Of a stretch of DNA of 64,000 bases, positions 46,458 to 56,861 are shown piece after piece. Positions within the stretch are counted from its first letter, which is position 1; each line of letters starts with the position of its first letter. The position numbers and the translations under genes were made by a program. The stretch spans positions 36,382 to 100,381 of the forward strand of contig NZ_LMIK01000009.1 of assembly GCF_001428685.1 (NCBI RefSeq), given 5' to 3'. Origin of the DNA: Lysobacter sp. Root76. Its GTDB lineage: Bacteria > Pseudomonadota > Gammaproteobacteria > Xanthomonadales > Xanthomonadaceae. The notes under the pieces were generated by a model. That model made no database searches. It was given only the letters and a program-made list of their open reading frames with translations, and was not told where the DNA came from.

Positions 46458-47564
46458 TCATGCGGCGCGTTCGGCGGAGTCGCGCTGTGTCGCCGCGTGC
46501 GGCGCCAGGGCGTCGAGCACGCGTGCGTTTTGTTCTGCGGTGCCCAGGCTGATGCGCAGCGCGTCGCCCAGTTGCGGCGCCGCGCGCAGGTCGCGCACCA
46601 CCACGCCGGCGGCGAGCAGCGCCTCGAACGCCGCCTGCGGCCGCTCGAAGCGCGCGAGCAGGAAGTTCGCCCGCGAGGGGTAGACCTGGCGCACGCCAGG
46701 CACGGCCGGCAGCGCCGCATACAGGCGTTCACGTTCGAGCACGCAGGCGGCGGCGTGGTCCCCGCTGAGCGCGCGTGCGCCGGCGTCGAGCGCGCGCAAG
46801 GCCAGCGCGACGCAGGGTTCGGCCAAGGGATACGGCGCCTGGCAGCGCTGTAGCGCAGCGATCAGCTCCGCGTCGGCGATGGTGCTGCCGATGCGCGCCG
46901 CCGCCAGCGCGTGCGCCTTGGACAAGGTGCGCAGAACGACCACGTTGGGCTGGTCGGCGATCAGGCGGATCGCCGACGGTGCCTGCGCGTATTCGAGGTA
47001 GGCCTCGTCGACCACCACCAGCGCGCGTTCGCGCAAGCGCCGCGCCAGCGCCGAGATCGCCGGCAGCGGCAGCAGCGTGCCCGAGGGATTGCCCGGCGAG
47101 CACAGGAACACCAGCTTGGCGCCTGAGTCCTCGGCCGCCGTGGCGACCGCGTCGAAATCGCAGACGAAGCCTTCGGGCGTATCGCGCAGCGCGACCTCGA
47201 CCACGCGCGTGCCGTGCAGGCGTGCGCAGACCGCGTACATGCCGAAGGTCGGCGGCGTGGTCACGATGGCGTCGCCGCCTGGGCGGCAGAACGCGCGCAG
47301 CAGCAGGTCGATGCCTTCGTCGCTGCCGCGCCCGGCCAGCAATTGCGCCGGCTCGCAGCCGTACAGCGCTGCCAGCGCCGCGCGCAGCGGCGGCGGCTGC
47401 GGATCGGGGTAGCGGCGCAGCGCGCCGTCGATGTCGGCGGCGTTGGCCCAGGCCGACTCGTTGGCATTGAGCCAGATCGAACCGTTGAGGGCTTCGCTGC
47501 GCGCCGACTTGTAGCCGGCGAAATCGCGCAGGTCCTCGCGCAGCAGCGACAGCGGCGCGTTCAT
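46458..47564 (-). CDS. hisC: Histidinol-phosphate aminotransferase
   Basis: A 368-residue fold-type I PLP enzyme: LNANESAW at the start, [33 protein letters not shown] (Asp for PLP) and [11 protein letters not shown] (PLP Lys). Step 7. Overlaps hisD by 4 bp; the frame reaching 48254 is antisense to hisD. Confidence 0.96.
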   Translation of the reverse strand: MNAPLSLLREDLRDFAGYKSARSEALNGSIWLNANESAWANAADIDGALRRYPDPQPPPLRAALAALYGCEPAQLLAGRGSDEGIDLLLRAFCRPGGDAIVTTPPTFGMYAVCARLHGTRVVEVALRDTPEGFVCDFDAVATAAEDSGAKLVFLCSPGNPSGTLLPLPAISALARRLRERALVVVDEAYLEYAQAPSAIRLIADQPNVVVLRTLSKAHALAAARIGSTIADAELIAALQRCQAPYPLAEPCVALALRALDAGARALSGDHAAACVLERERLYAALPAVPGVRQVYPSRANFLLARFERPQAAFEALLAAGVVVRDLRAAPQLGDALRISLGTAEQNARVLDALAPHAATQRDSAERAA

Positions 47565-48880
47565 GCCGCCACCTGCTGCAAGCGCAGCGCGACCGCGATC
47601 CGGTGCGCGTCCAGGCCTTCGGCGGCGGCCAGCTCGACCGCGCAGGGGCCGATCGCGGCGATCCCGCGCGGCTGCACTTCCTGGACCGTGATCGCGACCT
47701 GGAAGCTGGCCACACTGACCCCGCCGGCGTAGCGCGCCGCGCCGCTGGTCGGCAGCACGTGGTTGGTGCCGCTGCAGTAGTCGCCCAGGGCTTCCGGGGC
47801 CCAGTCGCCCAGGAACACCGAACCGGCCGCGAGCACCTGCGGCAGCCACGCGCGGGCGTCGCGCAGGGCCAGGATCAGGTGCTCGGGCGCGTAGCGATTG
47901 CTGACCGCGAGCGCGTCGGCGATCGACGTCACCGCGATCGAACGCGACGCGCGCAAGGCGGCGCGCGCGGTCTCGGCGCGCGGCAGCGCGGCCAGCTGGG
48001 AGTCGATCTTGGCGTCGACCGCCTCCAGCAGCGCCGCGTCGTCGCTGAGCAGGATCACCTGCGAGTCCGGGCCGTGTTCGGCCTGCGACAGCAGGTCGGC
48101 GGCGACGAAGGCCGGATTGGCGCCGGCGTCGGCGATCACCAGCACTTCCGACGGCCCGGCCGGCAGATCGATGGCCGCGCCGCCTTCGAGCAGCGCGACC
48201 TGGCGCTTGGCCTCGGTGACATAGGCGTTGCCCGGCCCGAACAGTTTGTCGCACTTGCCGACGCTAGCGGTGCCGAAGGCCATCGCCGCGATCGCCTGGG
48301 CGCCGCCGAGCTTGTAGACCCGGCTCACTCCGCAGCGGCGTGCGGCATACAGCACCGCCGGATCGGCACGGCCGTCGCGACGCGGCGGCGTGCACAGCAC
48401 GATCTCAGGGCAGGCAGCCAGGCGCGCCGGCATGCACAGCATCAGCGCGGTCGAAGGCAGCGGCGCCGAACCGGCCGGCACGTACAGGCCGACGCGCTGG
48501 ATCGGGCGCAGGATGCGTTCGCAGCGCACGCCGTCGCCGCTGTCCAGGGCGTAGGGCTGGGTCATGCCGGCGGCGTGGAAGGCCTCGATGCGGCGCGCGG
48601 CTTGGTCGATGGCGGCGCGCAACGGCGCGGAGATCTCGCGTTCGGCGGCATCGAACTCGTCGATACCGACCACGAACTCGTCCAGCGCCACGCCGTCGTA
48701 GCGCGCGCTCAGGGCGCGCAGCGCGGCGTCGCCGTCCGCACGAACCTGCTCGATGATGGCCGCGACCGACTCGGCGGTATCGCGGCGGGTCTGCTGGGCC
48801 GGACGGCGCAGCGCGGCCTCGCGCTGGTTCTCGTCCAAGGCGTTCCAGTCCAGCCGCTGCATGATGCTTTCGCCGTTCAT
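47561..48880 (-). CDS. hisD: Histidinol dehydrogenase
   Basis: A 439-residue enzyme with [61 protein letters not shown] (Zn-site His/Gln), and a C-terminal [18 protein letters not shown]. It oxidises histidinol to histidine. The start at 48880 overlaps the hisG stop (ATGA); a second ATG at 48862 would give MQRLDWNAL. Confidence 0.97.
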   Translation of the reverse strand: MNGESIMQRLDWNALDENQREAALRRPAQQTRRDTAESVAAIIEQVRADGDAALRALSARYDGVALDEFVVGIDEFDAAEREISAPLRAAIDQAARRIEAFHAAGMTQPYALDSGDGVRCERILRPIQRVGLYVPAGSAPLPSTALMLCMPARLAACPEIVLCTPPRRDGRADPAVLYAARRCGVSRVYKLGGAQAIAAMAFGTASVGKCDKLFGPGNAYVTEAKRQVALLEGGAAIDLPAGPSEVLVIADAGANPAFVAADLLSQAEHGPDSQVILLSDDAALLEAVDAKIDSQLAALPRAETARAALRASRSIAVTSIADALAVSNRYAPEHLILALRDARAWLPQVLAAGSVFLGDWAPEALGDYCSGTNHVLPTSGAARYAGGVSVASFQVAITVQEVQPRGIAAIGPCAVELAAAEGLDAHRIAVALRLQQVAA

Positions 48881-49791
48881 GCCAGCATGCCCTCGACCGG
48901 CAGCACCATCAGCCCGCGCGCGCCGGCGCGCTTGAGCTCTTCCAGTCGTTGCCAGGTCACCGCGCCGTGGCACAAGGCCTGCAGGGCGACGCCGTCGCCG
49001 CCGTCCAGTTGCATCACCGTCGGCGTTTCCGCATCGGGCAGCAGCGGCAGCAGCTCGGCCAGCAGCTGGCGCGGGGCCTGGAACAGCAACAGCTTGCTGT
49101 GACGGATGCGCAGCGCGCCGTCGAGGCGGCGCAGCAGCAGGTCGGCCAGTTCGCCGCGCACGTCGTCGAAAGGATGGATCGGCCCGGCCAGCACGGCTTC
49201 GCTCTGGATCAGGGTGGTGACCGCCTTGAGCTGATTGGCGGCGAGCGTGGCGCCGCTGGAGACCAGATCGCAGATCGCCTCGGCCTGGCCCAGGCGCGGC
49301 GCGATCTCGACCGAACCCGACAGCAGCACGACCTGCGCGTCCACGCCCTGCTCGGCCAGCCAGGCCGACAGCAGCGCCGGGTAGCTGGTGGCGATGCGCT
49401 TGCCCGCCAGTTGCGCCGGGCCCTGCCAGTCCCAAGCCTCGGGCACGGCCAGGTCCAGCCGGCAGGCGCCGAAACCCAGCGCGCGCCATTCGCGGAAGGC
49501 GGCGGCGCGGCCGTTGCCGCGACGGTCGCCGTCCTGTTCCAGCAGCACGTTGCGGCCGACCACGCCGAGGTCGCAGACGCCGTCGGCGATCAGCCCGGGG
49601 ATGTCGTCGTCGCGCACCAGCAGCAGGTCCACCGGCAGGGTTTCGCCGTAGCAGAACAGGCGGTCGCGGCTCTCGCGCCAGCTCAGCCCGCACGAGGCCA
49701 ACAGCGCGCGCGCCGGCTCGGCCAGGCGGCCCGACTTCTGGATGGCGATGCGCAACCGGTCGCGCGCGGCCGGACTGGCGGTAGGACTCAT
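48877..49791 (-). CDS. hisG: ATP phosphoribosyltransferase, long form
   Basis: A 304-residue His[21 protein letters not shown] at the start, [60 protein letters not shown] (PRPP-binding), and a C-terminal allosteric domain. The length is that of the long, HisZ-independent type that binds histidine for feedback inhibition. The ATG at 49791 lies 57 bp after the TrpR-like gene stop. Confidence 0.97.
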   Translation of the reverse strand: MSPTASPAARDRLRIAIQKSGRLAEPARALLASCGLSWRESRDRLFCYGETLPVDLLLVRDDDIPGLIADGVCDLGVVGRNVLLEQDGDRRGNGRAAAFREWRALGFGACRLDLAVPEAWDWQGPAQLAGKRIATSYPALLSAWLAEQGVDAQVVLLSGSVEIAPRLGQAEAICDLVSSGATLAANQLKAVTTLIQSEAVLAGPIHPFDDVRGELADLLLRRLDGALRIRHSKLLLFQAPRQLLAELLPLLPDAETPTVMQLDGGDGVALQALCHGAVTWQRLEELKRAGARGLMVLPVEGMLA

Positions 49792-49847
49792 GGCGGGGGA
49801 TCTCGAAGAGGCGGGAAGCGAAGGGCGCACAGGCCCGGCGGAACGGT

Positions 49848-50159
49848 TCAGCGGACGCGCGTGGGGCGTCGATGGAGCGCCGCGGCGTAGCCGCCGGCAC
49901 CGCGCTCCAGGGTCCGTGCGACACGCCCGATCGTGGTCACGCTGACGCCGGTGCGGTCGTGGATTTCGCGGTAGGGCACGCCGTCGCGCAGCAACGGCAC
50001 CACGCGCCAGCGGTCGGTCATGGCCTCGAGCTCGGCCGGCGTGCACAGGTCTTCGAGGAAGGCCCGCATCTGCTCCGGATTGCGCAGCCCCACCAGCGCG
50101 CCCGCCAGGCTGGCGATCGGGTCTTCGCTGTCGTCGATGTCTATGGCGCGGCGCTTCAT
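49848..50159 (-). CDS. TrpR/YerC-family regulator at the head of the his operon
   Basis: A 103-residue protein of the Trp repressor superfamily: [20 protein letters not shown], then [20 protein letters not shown] and [16 protein letters not shown]. These are the TrpR-type helix-turn-helix elements. It is the first gene of the operon, preceded by a 26-bp palindrome. Xanthomonas-type genomes have such a gene before hisG as a presumed histidine repressor (sometimes called hisR). Autoregulation of the operon is inferred. Confidence 0.88.
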   Translation of the reverse strand: MKRRAIDIDDSEDPIASLAGALVGLRNPEQMRAFLEDLCTPAELEAMTDRWRVVPLLRDGVPYREIHDRTGVSVTTIGRVARTLERGAGGYAAALHRRPTRVR

Positions 50160-50208
50160 GGGGGTTCGCTTCGGGTCCAGCTCGGGTCTGCTTCGGGTTC
50201 GCGATCGA

Positions 50209-50234
50209 TAATGTACTAATGCGTTAATACATTA
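50209..50234. promoter_or_regulatory. 26-bp palindromic operator candidate
   Basis: TAATGTACTAATGCGTTAAT followed by ACATTA reads the same on both strands at 22 of 26 positions. Its core GTACTA-N-TAC resembles the E. coli Trp operator GTACTAGTTAACTAGTAC. It lies 50 bp upstream of the TrpR-like ATG, in an otherwise AT-rich patch. The rest of the 50160-50459 gap shows no gene. Confidence 0.75.
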
Positions 50235-50459
50235 AACGATCCGCCAACCGCCCGTCAAGCCGGCCACGGCCCCGCCCCGCGGGCGGCCGGCATCGGCGAA
50301 AGCCGCCGTTCATCACACTAAGACAGGCCGATCGGCGGTCGCTGGCGCTACGCCTGTGGCCGCGCCAGCCGCAAACTAGGGCGGTGCCGGAGCGTAGACT
50401 GCCTCCGAGCCCGCGCCGCCGAGACCTGCCGCCGGCCGGACAATGGAGAGAGGGTGCGC

Positions 50460-52325
50460 ATGGGGCGTGGTTGGAGAGGCCTACAGCTTTGGCTGCTCGC
50501 GTTCGGGCTCTGCCTCGCCGCTGCGTCGTGGGCCGCAACCGGAAACTCGACGCTGGTGCTGGACGCCACCCATAGCGGCGTTCCGCTGGAACCGTACATC
50601 GCCTATTACCACGACGTCGACGGCCGCCAGAGCCTGGCCGGCGCCGAGCAGGCCCTGCGCGACGGCCGCTACGCTCCGCTGCCCAACGGCAACGCCGCAT
50701 TCGGCTTCCAGCCCGGCGCCTACTGGTTCCATGTGCGCCTGCTCAACCGCGACCGCGACGAGCGGCGCTGGCTGCTGGTGCAGCAGTACGCGCTCAGCGA
50801 TCGCATCGACGTCTACACCCGCCATGCCGACGGCCGCGTCGAGCATCTCGCCGGCGGCGACAGCCTGCCGTTCTCCTCGCGCAGCATCCGCTACCGGCAC
50901 CCGAATTTCTGGTTGAACCTGCCTGCGGGCCAGCCCGCGGATCTGTACGTGCGGGTGCAGAGCCAGAGTTCGATGCAGGTGCCGCTGACGTTATTCACGC
51001 CGACCGCGTTCACCGAGGTCTCGCGCGACGCGCAGTTCGGCATCGGCCTGTACTACGGCATCCTGCTGGCCTTGTTCATCTACAACCTGGTGCTGTGGCT
51101 GAGCCTGCGCGACGCCAGCTATTTCTGGTACCTGCTGCATATCTCGGCCTTCGGCCTGGTGCTGCTGACCCTCAACGGCCTGGGCTTCGAATACCTGTGG
51201 CCGCGCTCGACCTGGCTGGCCGACAAATCGGTGCCGCTGTCGATCTGCCTGGCCCAGGTCGGCATGCAGCAGTTCGCCCGCACCTTCCTCAGTCTCAAGC
51301 AGCGCTGGCGACTGGGCGACCGGGTCGGTCTGGCGATGATCGGCTTCTTCGTCCTGCTCGGCGTGGCCGCGACCCGCCTGCCCTACAACGTCGCCACCCC
51401 GATCGCCTCGGCGGCGGTGTTCTTCAGCATCGCCTGGATCGCGGTCGCGACCCTGGTGGTGCTGCGCAGCGGCTACAAGCCGGCGCAGTTGTTCCTGCTG
51501 GCCTGGTCGATGTTCCTGTTCGGCACCGGCATGTTCACCGCGATCGCCTTCGGCCTGCTGCCCAAGGTATTCATCACCGAGTACGGGGTGCAGATCGGCT
51601 CGGCCCTGGAGATGCTGCTGCTGTCGGTGGCCCTGGGTTATCGCTACGCCTCGCTGCGCAGCGAGAACGAACGCATCGTGCACGAGGCCAAGACCCAGCT
51701 CGAGCACAAGGTCGAGCAGCGCACGGTCGAACTGCGCAGCGCGCTGGCGCAACTGGAAGACGCGCACGAGCGGCTGCGCGAGAGCAGCCAGCGCGACGGC
51801 CTGACCGGCCTGCACAACCGCACCCACTTCCGCAACGTGTTCCAGGACCTGCTGGAGAAATCGCAGCAGAGCGGGCGGCCGCTGTCGCTGCTGATGATCG
51901 ACCTGGACCACTTCAAGCAGATCAACGACCGTTACGGCCATCTGGTCGGCGACGAATGCCTGTGTTGGGCCGCGCGCACGCTCGGCCATGCGCTGCAGCC
52001 GCATCGCGCGCTGCTGGCGCGCTTCGGCGGCGAGGAGTTCATCGTCGCCCTGCCCGGCCTGGACCTGCAGGCGGCCTCGCGGGTCGCCGAGGACGTGCGC
52101 CAGCACCTGCGCGAGCAGCCCTGCCGCAGCGGCGAGCACGCGATCACCATCACCGCCAGCATCGGCGTGCACGCGATCCAGCGCGAAGCCGACAACGACA
52201 GCGATAGCGACAACGCGATCGACCCGGCCCTGCAGGACGCCGACCAGGCCCTGTACCAGGCCAAGGCCGACGGCCGCGACTGCGTGCGCACCTCGATGCC
52301 GGAGACCGGCGACCGCCGCGGCTAG
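50460..52325 (+). CDS. 7TMR-DISM diguanylate cyclase
   Basis: A 621-residue protein with a signal-like N-terminus (LWLLAFGLCLAAASWA). A periplasmic 7TMR-DISM extracellular beta domain (about 30-185) is followed by seven membrane helices (about 190-400), a coiled-coil (EAKTQLEHKVEQRTVELRSA) and a GGDEF domain with GGEEF at 523-527. The periplasmic domain probably binds a carbohydrate or similar ligand. It likely makes c-di-GMP. A GGAGAGAGG ribosome site is 7 bases before the ATG at 50460; a GTG at 50454 is less well spaced. Confidence 0.93.
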   Translation: MGRGWRGLQLWLLAFGLCLAAASWAATGNSTLVLDATHSGVPLEPYIAYYHDVDGRQSLAGAEQALRDGRYAPLPNGNAAFGFQPGAYWFHVRLLNRDRDERRWLLVQQYALSDRIDVYTRHADGRVEHLAGGDSLPFSSRSIRYRHPNFWLNLPAGQPADLYVRVQSQSSMQVPLTLFTPTAFTEVSRDAQFGIGLYYGILLALFIYNLVLWLSLRDASYFWYLLHISAFGLVLLTLNGLGFEYLWPRSTWLADKSVPLSICLAQVGMQQFARTFLSLKQRWRLGDRVGLAMIGFFVLLGVAATRLPYNVATPIASAAVFFSIAWIAVATLVVLRSGYKPAQLFLLAWSMFLFGTGMFTAIAFGLLPKVFITEYGVQIGSALEMLLLSVALGYRYASLRSENERIVHEAKTQLEHKVEQRTVELRSALAQLEDAHERLRESSQRDGLTGLHNRTHFRNVFQDLLEKSQQSGRPLSLLMIDLDHFKQINDRYGHLVGDECLCWAARTLGHALQPHRALLARFGGEEFIVALPGLDLQAASRVAEDVRQHLREQPCRSGEHAITITASIGVHAIQREADNDSDSDNAIDPALQDADQALYQAKADGRDCVRTSMPETGDRRG

Positions 52326-52373
52326 CCGATCAGCTGCGGGTCGATCAGCCGCGCGGCGACCGGCCGCGTGCGC

Positions 52374-52919
52374 TCAGCCCGGACGCCCGTAGAGCACGTC
52401 GGAACGCAGCACGTACTTGACGCCCTGCTCGACCGCCGCGCCTTCGTGCCAGGTGTCGTGCACGAACAGCAGGGCCTCGCCGGTCGCCGGCGCGATGCGG
52501 AAATCGCGGAAGTCGGTATCGCCGCCGACGAAGCCTTCATTGAGATAAACCAGCAGGGTCAGCTTGCTGCTCAAGCCGTCCTCGGTCCAGGGGCCGTCCT
52601 TGTGCATGCGGAAGCGCTGGCCAGGACCGTATTTGTAGAAGCGCAGGGATTTCGGCAATCCCCGCGCGACCTGACCGTCCAGCGCCGGCAACGCGACGCC
52701 GGACAGGCGCCGCCACAGCAAGCCGACCCAGTCCGGCGACTCGAACACCACGCGCTCGTTGTTGCGCACGTGCGGCATCGCCTGCTGACCGGCCGTGGTG
52801 CGCACGCCTGCGGCCTCGAAACCGTGCTCTTCGGCCAATGCGATCAACTGCGCGCACTCGTCGGCGCCGAACAGGCCGCCGACGGTGAACGCACGCTCCG
52901 AATGCGCGATCAGCTGCAT
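52374..52919 (-). CDS. 2OG-Fe(II) oxygenase (prolyl-4-hydroxylase-like)
   Basis: A 181-residue double-stranded beta-helix protein. Fe ligands are His106 and Asp108 (RMHKDG) and probably His158 (TWHEG); Arg172 (YVLRSDV) fits the 2-oxoglutarate salt bridge. PKHD-type/P4H-like enzymes hydroxylate protein or peptide residues. The start is 28 bp after the ammonia-lyase stop on the same strand. The longer frame to 53096 lies antisense or out of frame inside that gene and was rejected. Confidence 0.87.
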   Translation of the reverse strand: MQLIAHSERAFTVGGLFGADECAQLIALAEEHGFEAAGVRTTAGQQAMPHVRNNERVVFESPDWVGLLWRRLSGVALPALDGQVARGLPKSLRFYKYGPGQRFRMHKDGPWTEDGLSSKLTLLVYLNEGFVGGDTDFRDFRIAPATGEALLFVHDTWHEGAAVEQGVKYVLRSDVLYGRPG

Positions 52920-52947
52920 GCCGATCCCGCAGACCCGACCGCCTGGT

Positions 52948-54846
52948 TCATTCGCGCACGACCGCACGCGCGGCCGCGAGCACGCTGCCGTCGGACACCA
53001 TGCGCAGCGCGGTCGCCACTTCGCCGTCCAGGGCGCGATCGCGCGGCAGGAAGGCGATGCGTTCGCGGATCGCGGCGTGCGCAGCCGCGACCGCACGGCC
53101 GGGACGGAACTCGTCGGCGGCCGCGAGCTCGGCGCGCAGGCCTTCGACCTCGGCCAGGAAGCCGGCGTGGTCGCCCTCGCCCGCGGCGGGACCGCCGGCG
53201 ACCTTGGCGGCCAGCCCGAGCGCGTCCGCGCGATCGGCCAGATCGCGTGCGGCGTTGATCATGTCGCGACGTAGATCCAGCGCTTGCGCGGCGGTGTACA
53301 GCTCCAGCGCCAGCACCTTGCCCAGGTCGTCGGCCATGGCCAGCACGTGGCGGGCCTCGTTGGCGCCCATCGAGACGTGGTCCTCGGCGTTGGCGCTGGT
53401 CGGGATCGAATACACCGAAGCCGGATGCGCGCGGCTGGCCAGGTCGTTGACGATCGCCGCGGCGGTGTACTGCACGATCATGTGGCCGGACTCGGTCGAA
53501 TCCTCGTTGCCGATCAGGAACGCCGGCAGGCCGTCGTTGGTGGCCGGATCGACCAGCTTGTTGAGGCGACGCTCGGAAATGCTCGCCAGCACCGGGATCG
53601 CGGCCTTGACGTAGCTCATCGCCAGCGCCAGCGGCATGCCATGGAAGTGGCCGGCCGAAATCACCTGCTGCTCGACGTGCTCGGCCTGCGCGTCCGGGAA
53701 CACGATCGGATTGTCGGTGAGCGAGTTGAGCTCGACCTCGAGCACGCGCGCGGCCTGGGCCAGCGCGTCGCGCACCGCGCCGTGCACCTGCGGGATGCAG
53801 CGCAGCGAATAGCTGTCCTGCGGCTGGTGCTTCTTGCCGCCGCGGAACGGACGGAAACGCAGGTAGAACTTCTCGCGGCCGTGGCGCTGGCCGAACGGCA
53901 CCCAATCCCAGCCGATGTCGAAGCGCAGCGCCTGCGATTCCGGCGTGCTCCAGCTGTGCGGCTGCCAGGCGCGGAAGCGCGGCACCAGGTGATAGGGAAT
54001 GTCCGACAGGGTCGAACCTTCGAGCAGCCGGCGCAGGTGCGCGGCGACTTCGACCTGGCCCGGATGCGGACGCAGCGCGTGCACTTCCTCGGCGAACGCG
54101 CCCAGGCGGCCGGCGAAGGCGTCGATGGTCATGGCCGCGGCGAGGTCGGCGGTGTCGGCCAGGTCCTCGAGCTTCTCCAGCGCGAGCACGCCGCAGGCGA
54201 GCATCTGCGCGGTGCCGTTGTTGAGCGCCAGGCCTTCCTTGTACGACAGCGTCACCGGCTTCAGGCCGGCGCGCTGCAGCGCCTGGCCGCCGGGCATGCG
54301 CTCGCCCTCGTAGAAGGCTTCGCCGCCGCCCAGCAGCACGATGGCCAGATGCGACAGCGGCGCCAGATCGCCGCTGGCGCCGACCGAACCCAACTGCGGC
54401 ACCACCGGCACGATCCCGGCGTTGAGCATCGCCGCCAGCGCCTGCAGGGTCTGCACGCGGATGCCGGAGTGGCCGCGCATCAGGGTGTTGATGCGGATGC
54501 ACAGCATCGCGCGCACGATCTCGGGAGCGAACGCCTCGCCGACGCAGACCGCATGGGTGACGATCAGATTGCGTTGCAGTTCCTCGTGCAGGGTCTCGCC
54601 CGAGGGCTGCGCGCCCGGCAGTTGGTCGCGCAGGTGGTGCGCGCCGAGCAGGCGGTCGGCGTTGCTGCCGAAACCGGTGGAAACACCGTAGATCGGTTCT
54701 TCGCGGCGCACCTGTTCGGCCAGGAAGTCGGCCGCGCGTTGCACCGCCGGGAGTTGCGCCGCGGCCAGTTCGACCTGCGCGCCATAAGCCACCGCAACCA
54801 GCTGCGCCCGCGTCAGCGAACGGCCATCGAGTTGGATCTTGTTCAT
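52948..54846 (-). CDS. MIO-type aromatic amino acid ammonia-lyase, extended
   Basis: A 632-residue protein of the HAL/PAL/TAL superfamily. The catalytic Tyr is in IYGVSTGFG (residue 53). The MIO tripeptide Ala-Ser-Gly is at 157-159 (GASGDLAPLSH). The helical core ends with YSLRCIPQVHGA and NSLTDNPI. Usual histidine ammonia-lyases have about 510 residues. This one has an insertion of about 45 residues around FRAWQPHSWSTPESQALRFD and an extra C-terminal helical region. The residues after LQRNLIV are TH, similar to the SH of HAL and unlike the typical FL or HL of PAL/TAL. No hut genes are nearby, so the role may be biosynthetic. TTG at 54852 precedes the chosen ATG. Confidence 0.85.
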   Translation of the reverse strand: MNKIQLDGRSLTRAQLVAVAYGAQVELAAAQLPAVQRAADFLAEQVRREEPIYGVSTGFGSNADRLLGAHHLRDQLPGAQPSGETLHEELQRNLIVTHAVCVGEAFAPEIVRAMLCIRINTLMRGHSGIRVQTLQALAAMLNAGIVPVVPQLGSVGASGDLAPLSHLAIVLLGGGEAFYEGERMPGGQALQRAGLKPVTLSYKEGLALNNGTAQMLACGVLALEKLEDLADTADLAAAMTIDAFAGRLGAFAEEVHALRPHPGQVEVAAHLRRLLEGSTLSDIPYHLVPRFRAWQPHSWSTPESQALRFDIGWDWVPFGQRHGREKFYLRFRPFRGGKKHQPQDSYSLRCIPQVHGAVRDALAQAARVLEVELNSLTDNPIVFPDAQAEHVEQQVISAGHFHGMPLALAMSYVKAAIPVLASISERRLNKLVDPATNDGLPAFLIGNEDSTESGHMIVQYTAAAIVNDLASRAHPASVYSIPTSANAEDHVSMGANEARHVLAMADDLGKVLALELYTAAQALDLRRDMINAARDLADRADALGLAAKVAGGPAAGEGDHAGFLAEVEGLRAELAAADEFRPGRAVAAAHAAIRERIAFLPRDRALDGEVATALRMVSDGSVLAAARAVVRE

Positions 54847-55002
54847 TTGCAACCTCGCCTCGCACCCTGGCGATCATCTGAACGGCGGGCCTTCGCCGCG
54901 AACGGCTCAGCCCGACCGAGCGTACTCGGGAGTCGGTGCGTCAATGACACATGGTGAACCGCGACGGCGGATGCGCGCCGCGGGATGATTCAGCCCGCCA
55001 CG

Positions 55003-55024
55003 GCGCCGGATTCCGATCCGGCGC
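55003..55024. terminator. Perfect 9-bp hairpin downstream of hisS
   Basis: GCGCCGGAT, loop TCCG, ATCCGGCGC. It is 123 bp beyond the hisS stop and has no T-run. The 54847-55146 gap contains no supported gene; it would hold the ammonia-lyase promoter. Confidence 0.45.
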
Positions 55025-55146
55025 GCAGCGAACCGTGGAGCGGAATCCGGACGCGAACCCGCGCGCCCGGCACCGCGATTCATCGGCGCACAACGCCGTC
55101 GGAGCTGCGCGATCCGCAACCCCGATGCCATCCGCGCCGCTGCAAC

Positions 55147-56547
55147 TCATTCGGAGACGGTCCGCGGCATGACCCGCGCCTGCTCCAGTTCGACCCGCAG
55201 GGTGCGCGCCAGATCGCCGCGCGCCACCTCGAACTGGTCTTCGCGGCGCAGGTCCTTGACCGTCGCGGTGCCCTTGGCGATCTCGTTCTCGCCCAGCACC
55301 ACCACGAAGCGGATGCCGGCGCGGTCGGCGTATTTGAACTGCTTGGCGAGCTTGGACGGCTCCATCACCACTTCGGTGTTGAGACCGCCGTGGCGCAGCT
55401 CGTTGGCCACCGCCAGGCAGTGCGGCATGTGCGCCCCGTCCATCTGCGTGACCAGCACCTGCACGGTGCTGGCGGCGGTGTCGACCAGGCCGGCCTCGCG
55501 CAGCTGCCAGAACAAGCGGGTCAGGCCGATCGAGATGCCCACGCCGGGCAGGCGCGACTTGGTGTAGTGGCTGGCCAGGTCTTCGTAACGGCCGCCGGAG
55601 CAGATCGAACCGATCTGCGGGTAGTCGTCCAGGGTGGTCTCGTAGACGGTGCCGGTGTAGTAGTCCAGGCCGCGCGCGATCGAGAAGTTCAGCGCGTAGT
55701 TGGCTTCGGGCACGCCCAGCGCGCGCACCAGTTCCAGCACCTCGCGCAGTTCGGCCACGCCCACGCGCAGCGACTCGTTGCCCTCGCCCAGCGCGTCCAG
55801 ATGCGTCATCGCGTCGGCGTGCGAGGTCGAACGGATCTTGACGAAGTCGAGGATGGTCGCGGTGCCCTGCGCGCTCAGGCCGAATTCGGGACCGGTCAGG
55901 GTCTCGCGCACGTAGTCCTCGCCGCGCTTGTCGAGCTTGTCGACCTCGCGCAGCACCCGCGCCTGCAGCTCGCCGTCGGCCACGCCCTGGGCCTCGAAGA
56001 AGCCGCGCAGCAGCTTGCGGTTGTTGAGCTGGATGGTGAACTTGCCGATGTCGAGCTCGGAGAACACGGCGTGGATCGCGGCCGGCATCTCGGCGTCGTG
56101 GCGCACGCTCAGCGAGTCCTTGCCGATCACGTCGATGTCGCACTGGTAGAACTCGCGGAAGCGGCCGCGCTGCTGGCGCTCGCCGCGGTAGACGCGCTGC
56201 ATCTGGTAGCGGCGGAACGGGAACGCCAGCTCGTGCTCGTGCTCGGCCACGTAGCGCGCCAGCGGCACGGTCAGATCGAAGCGCAGCGCCAGCTCGGGCA
56301 CGCCTTCGCCGCCGCCCTCGGCGGCCTTGTTCAAGTTGCCGGTGGACTGGACGAAATACACCTGGCGCTCGGTCTCGCCGCCGGACTTGGTCAGCAGCAC
56401 CTCCGACAGCTCCATCACCGGCGTTTCCACCGGCAGGAAGCCGAAGCGCTCGAAGTTGCGGCGGATCGTGTCGAGCATGCGCTGAAAGGCGATCTGGTCG
56501 GGCGGCAGCAGCTCCATGACGCCGGGCGGGGTGCGTGGCTTGATCAA
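55147..56547 (-). CDS. hisS: Histidyl-tRNA synthetase
   Basis: A 466-residue class II synthetase: [15 protein letters not shown], motif 2 [20 protein letters not shown], the His-specific [13 protein letters not shown] and [11 protein letters not shown], motif 3 [12 protein letters not shown], and a C-terminal anticodon-binding domain. The start is probably a TTG at 56547 (IKPRTP follows) because a CGGAG site is located 6 bases before; there is no ATG before the first conserved segment. It is not linked to the his operon. Confidence 0.95.
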   Translation of the reverse strand: MIKPRTPPGVMELLPPDQIAFQRMLDTIRRNFERFGFLPVETPVMELSEVLLTKSGGETERQVYFVQSTGNLNKAAEGGGEGVPELALRFDLTVPLARYVAEHEHELAFPFRRYQMQRVYRGERQQRGRFREFYQCDIDVIGKDSLSVRHDAEMPAAIHAVFSELDIGKFTIQLNNRKLLRGFFEAQGVADGELQARVLREVDKLDKRGEDYVRETLTGPEFGLSAQGTATILDFVKIRSTSHADAMTHLDALGEGNESLRVGVAELREVLELVRALGVPEANYALNFSIARGLDYYTGTVYETTLDDYPQIGSICSGGRYEDLASHYTKSRLPGVGISIGLTRLFWQLREAGLVDTAASTVQVLVTQMDGAHMPHCLAVANELRHGGLNTEVVMEPSKLAKQFKYADRAGIRFVVVLGENEIAKGTATVKDLRREDQFEVARGDLARTLRVELEQARVMPRTVSE

Positions 56548-56738
56548 GCGGGACTCCGGAGGTAAGACGCGGCGGACGGCGCGAGGCGCGCGCCGTCGGC
56601 GCAAGAGCCGTAGTTTAACGTTCCGACCGTACGGCGCACCCGCACCCGGAATGCCGTGAACGCGGGCTCGCGAAATCGATTGGCTCCAACCCCTTGCCTC
56701 GGCCCCTGGGGTGTCGCTAGAATTGTCGGCTCAGCTGT

Positions 56739-56815
<77 letters not shown>

Positions 56816-56827
56816 ATCTGAAACCGG

Positions 56828-56861
56828 AAAAGCCTGGAAACTCACGTTTCCGGGCTTTTTT
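56828..56861 (+). terminator. Rho-independent terminator of the tRNA-Pro gene
   Basis: AAAAGCCTGGAAAC (56828-56841), loop TCAC, GTTTCCGGGCTTTTTT. Twelve base pairs with one G-U and a T-rich end, 13 bases after the tRNA. Confidence 0.9.
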
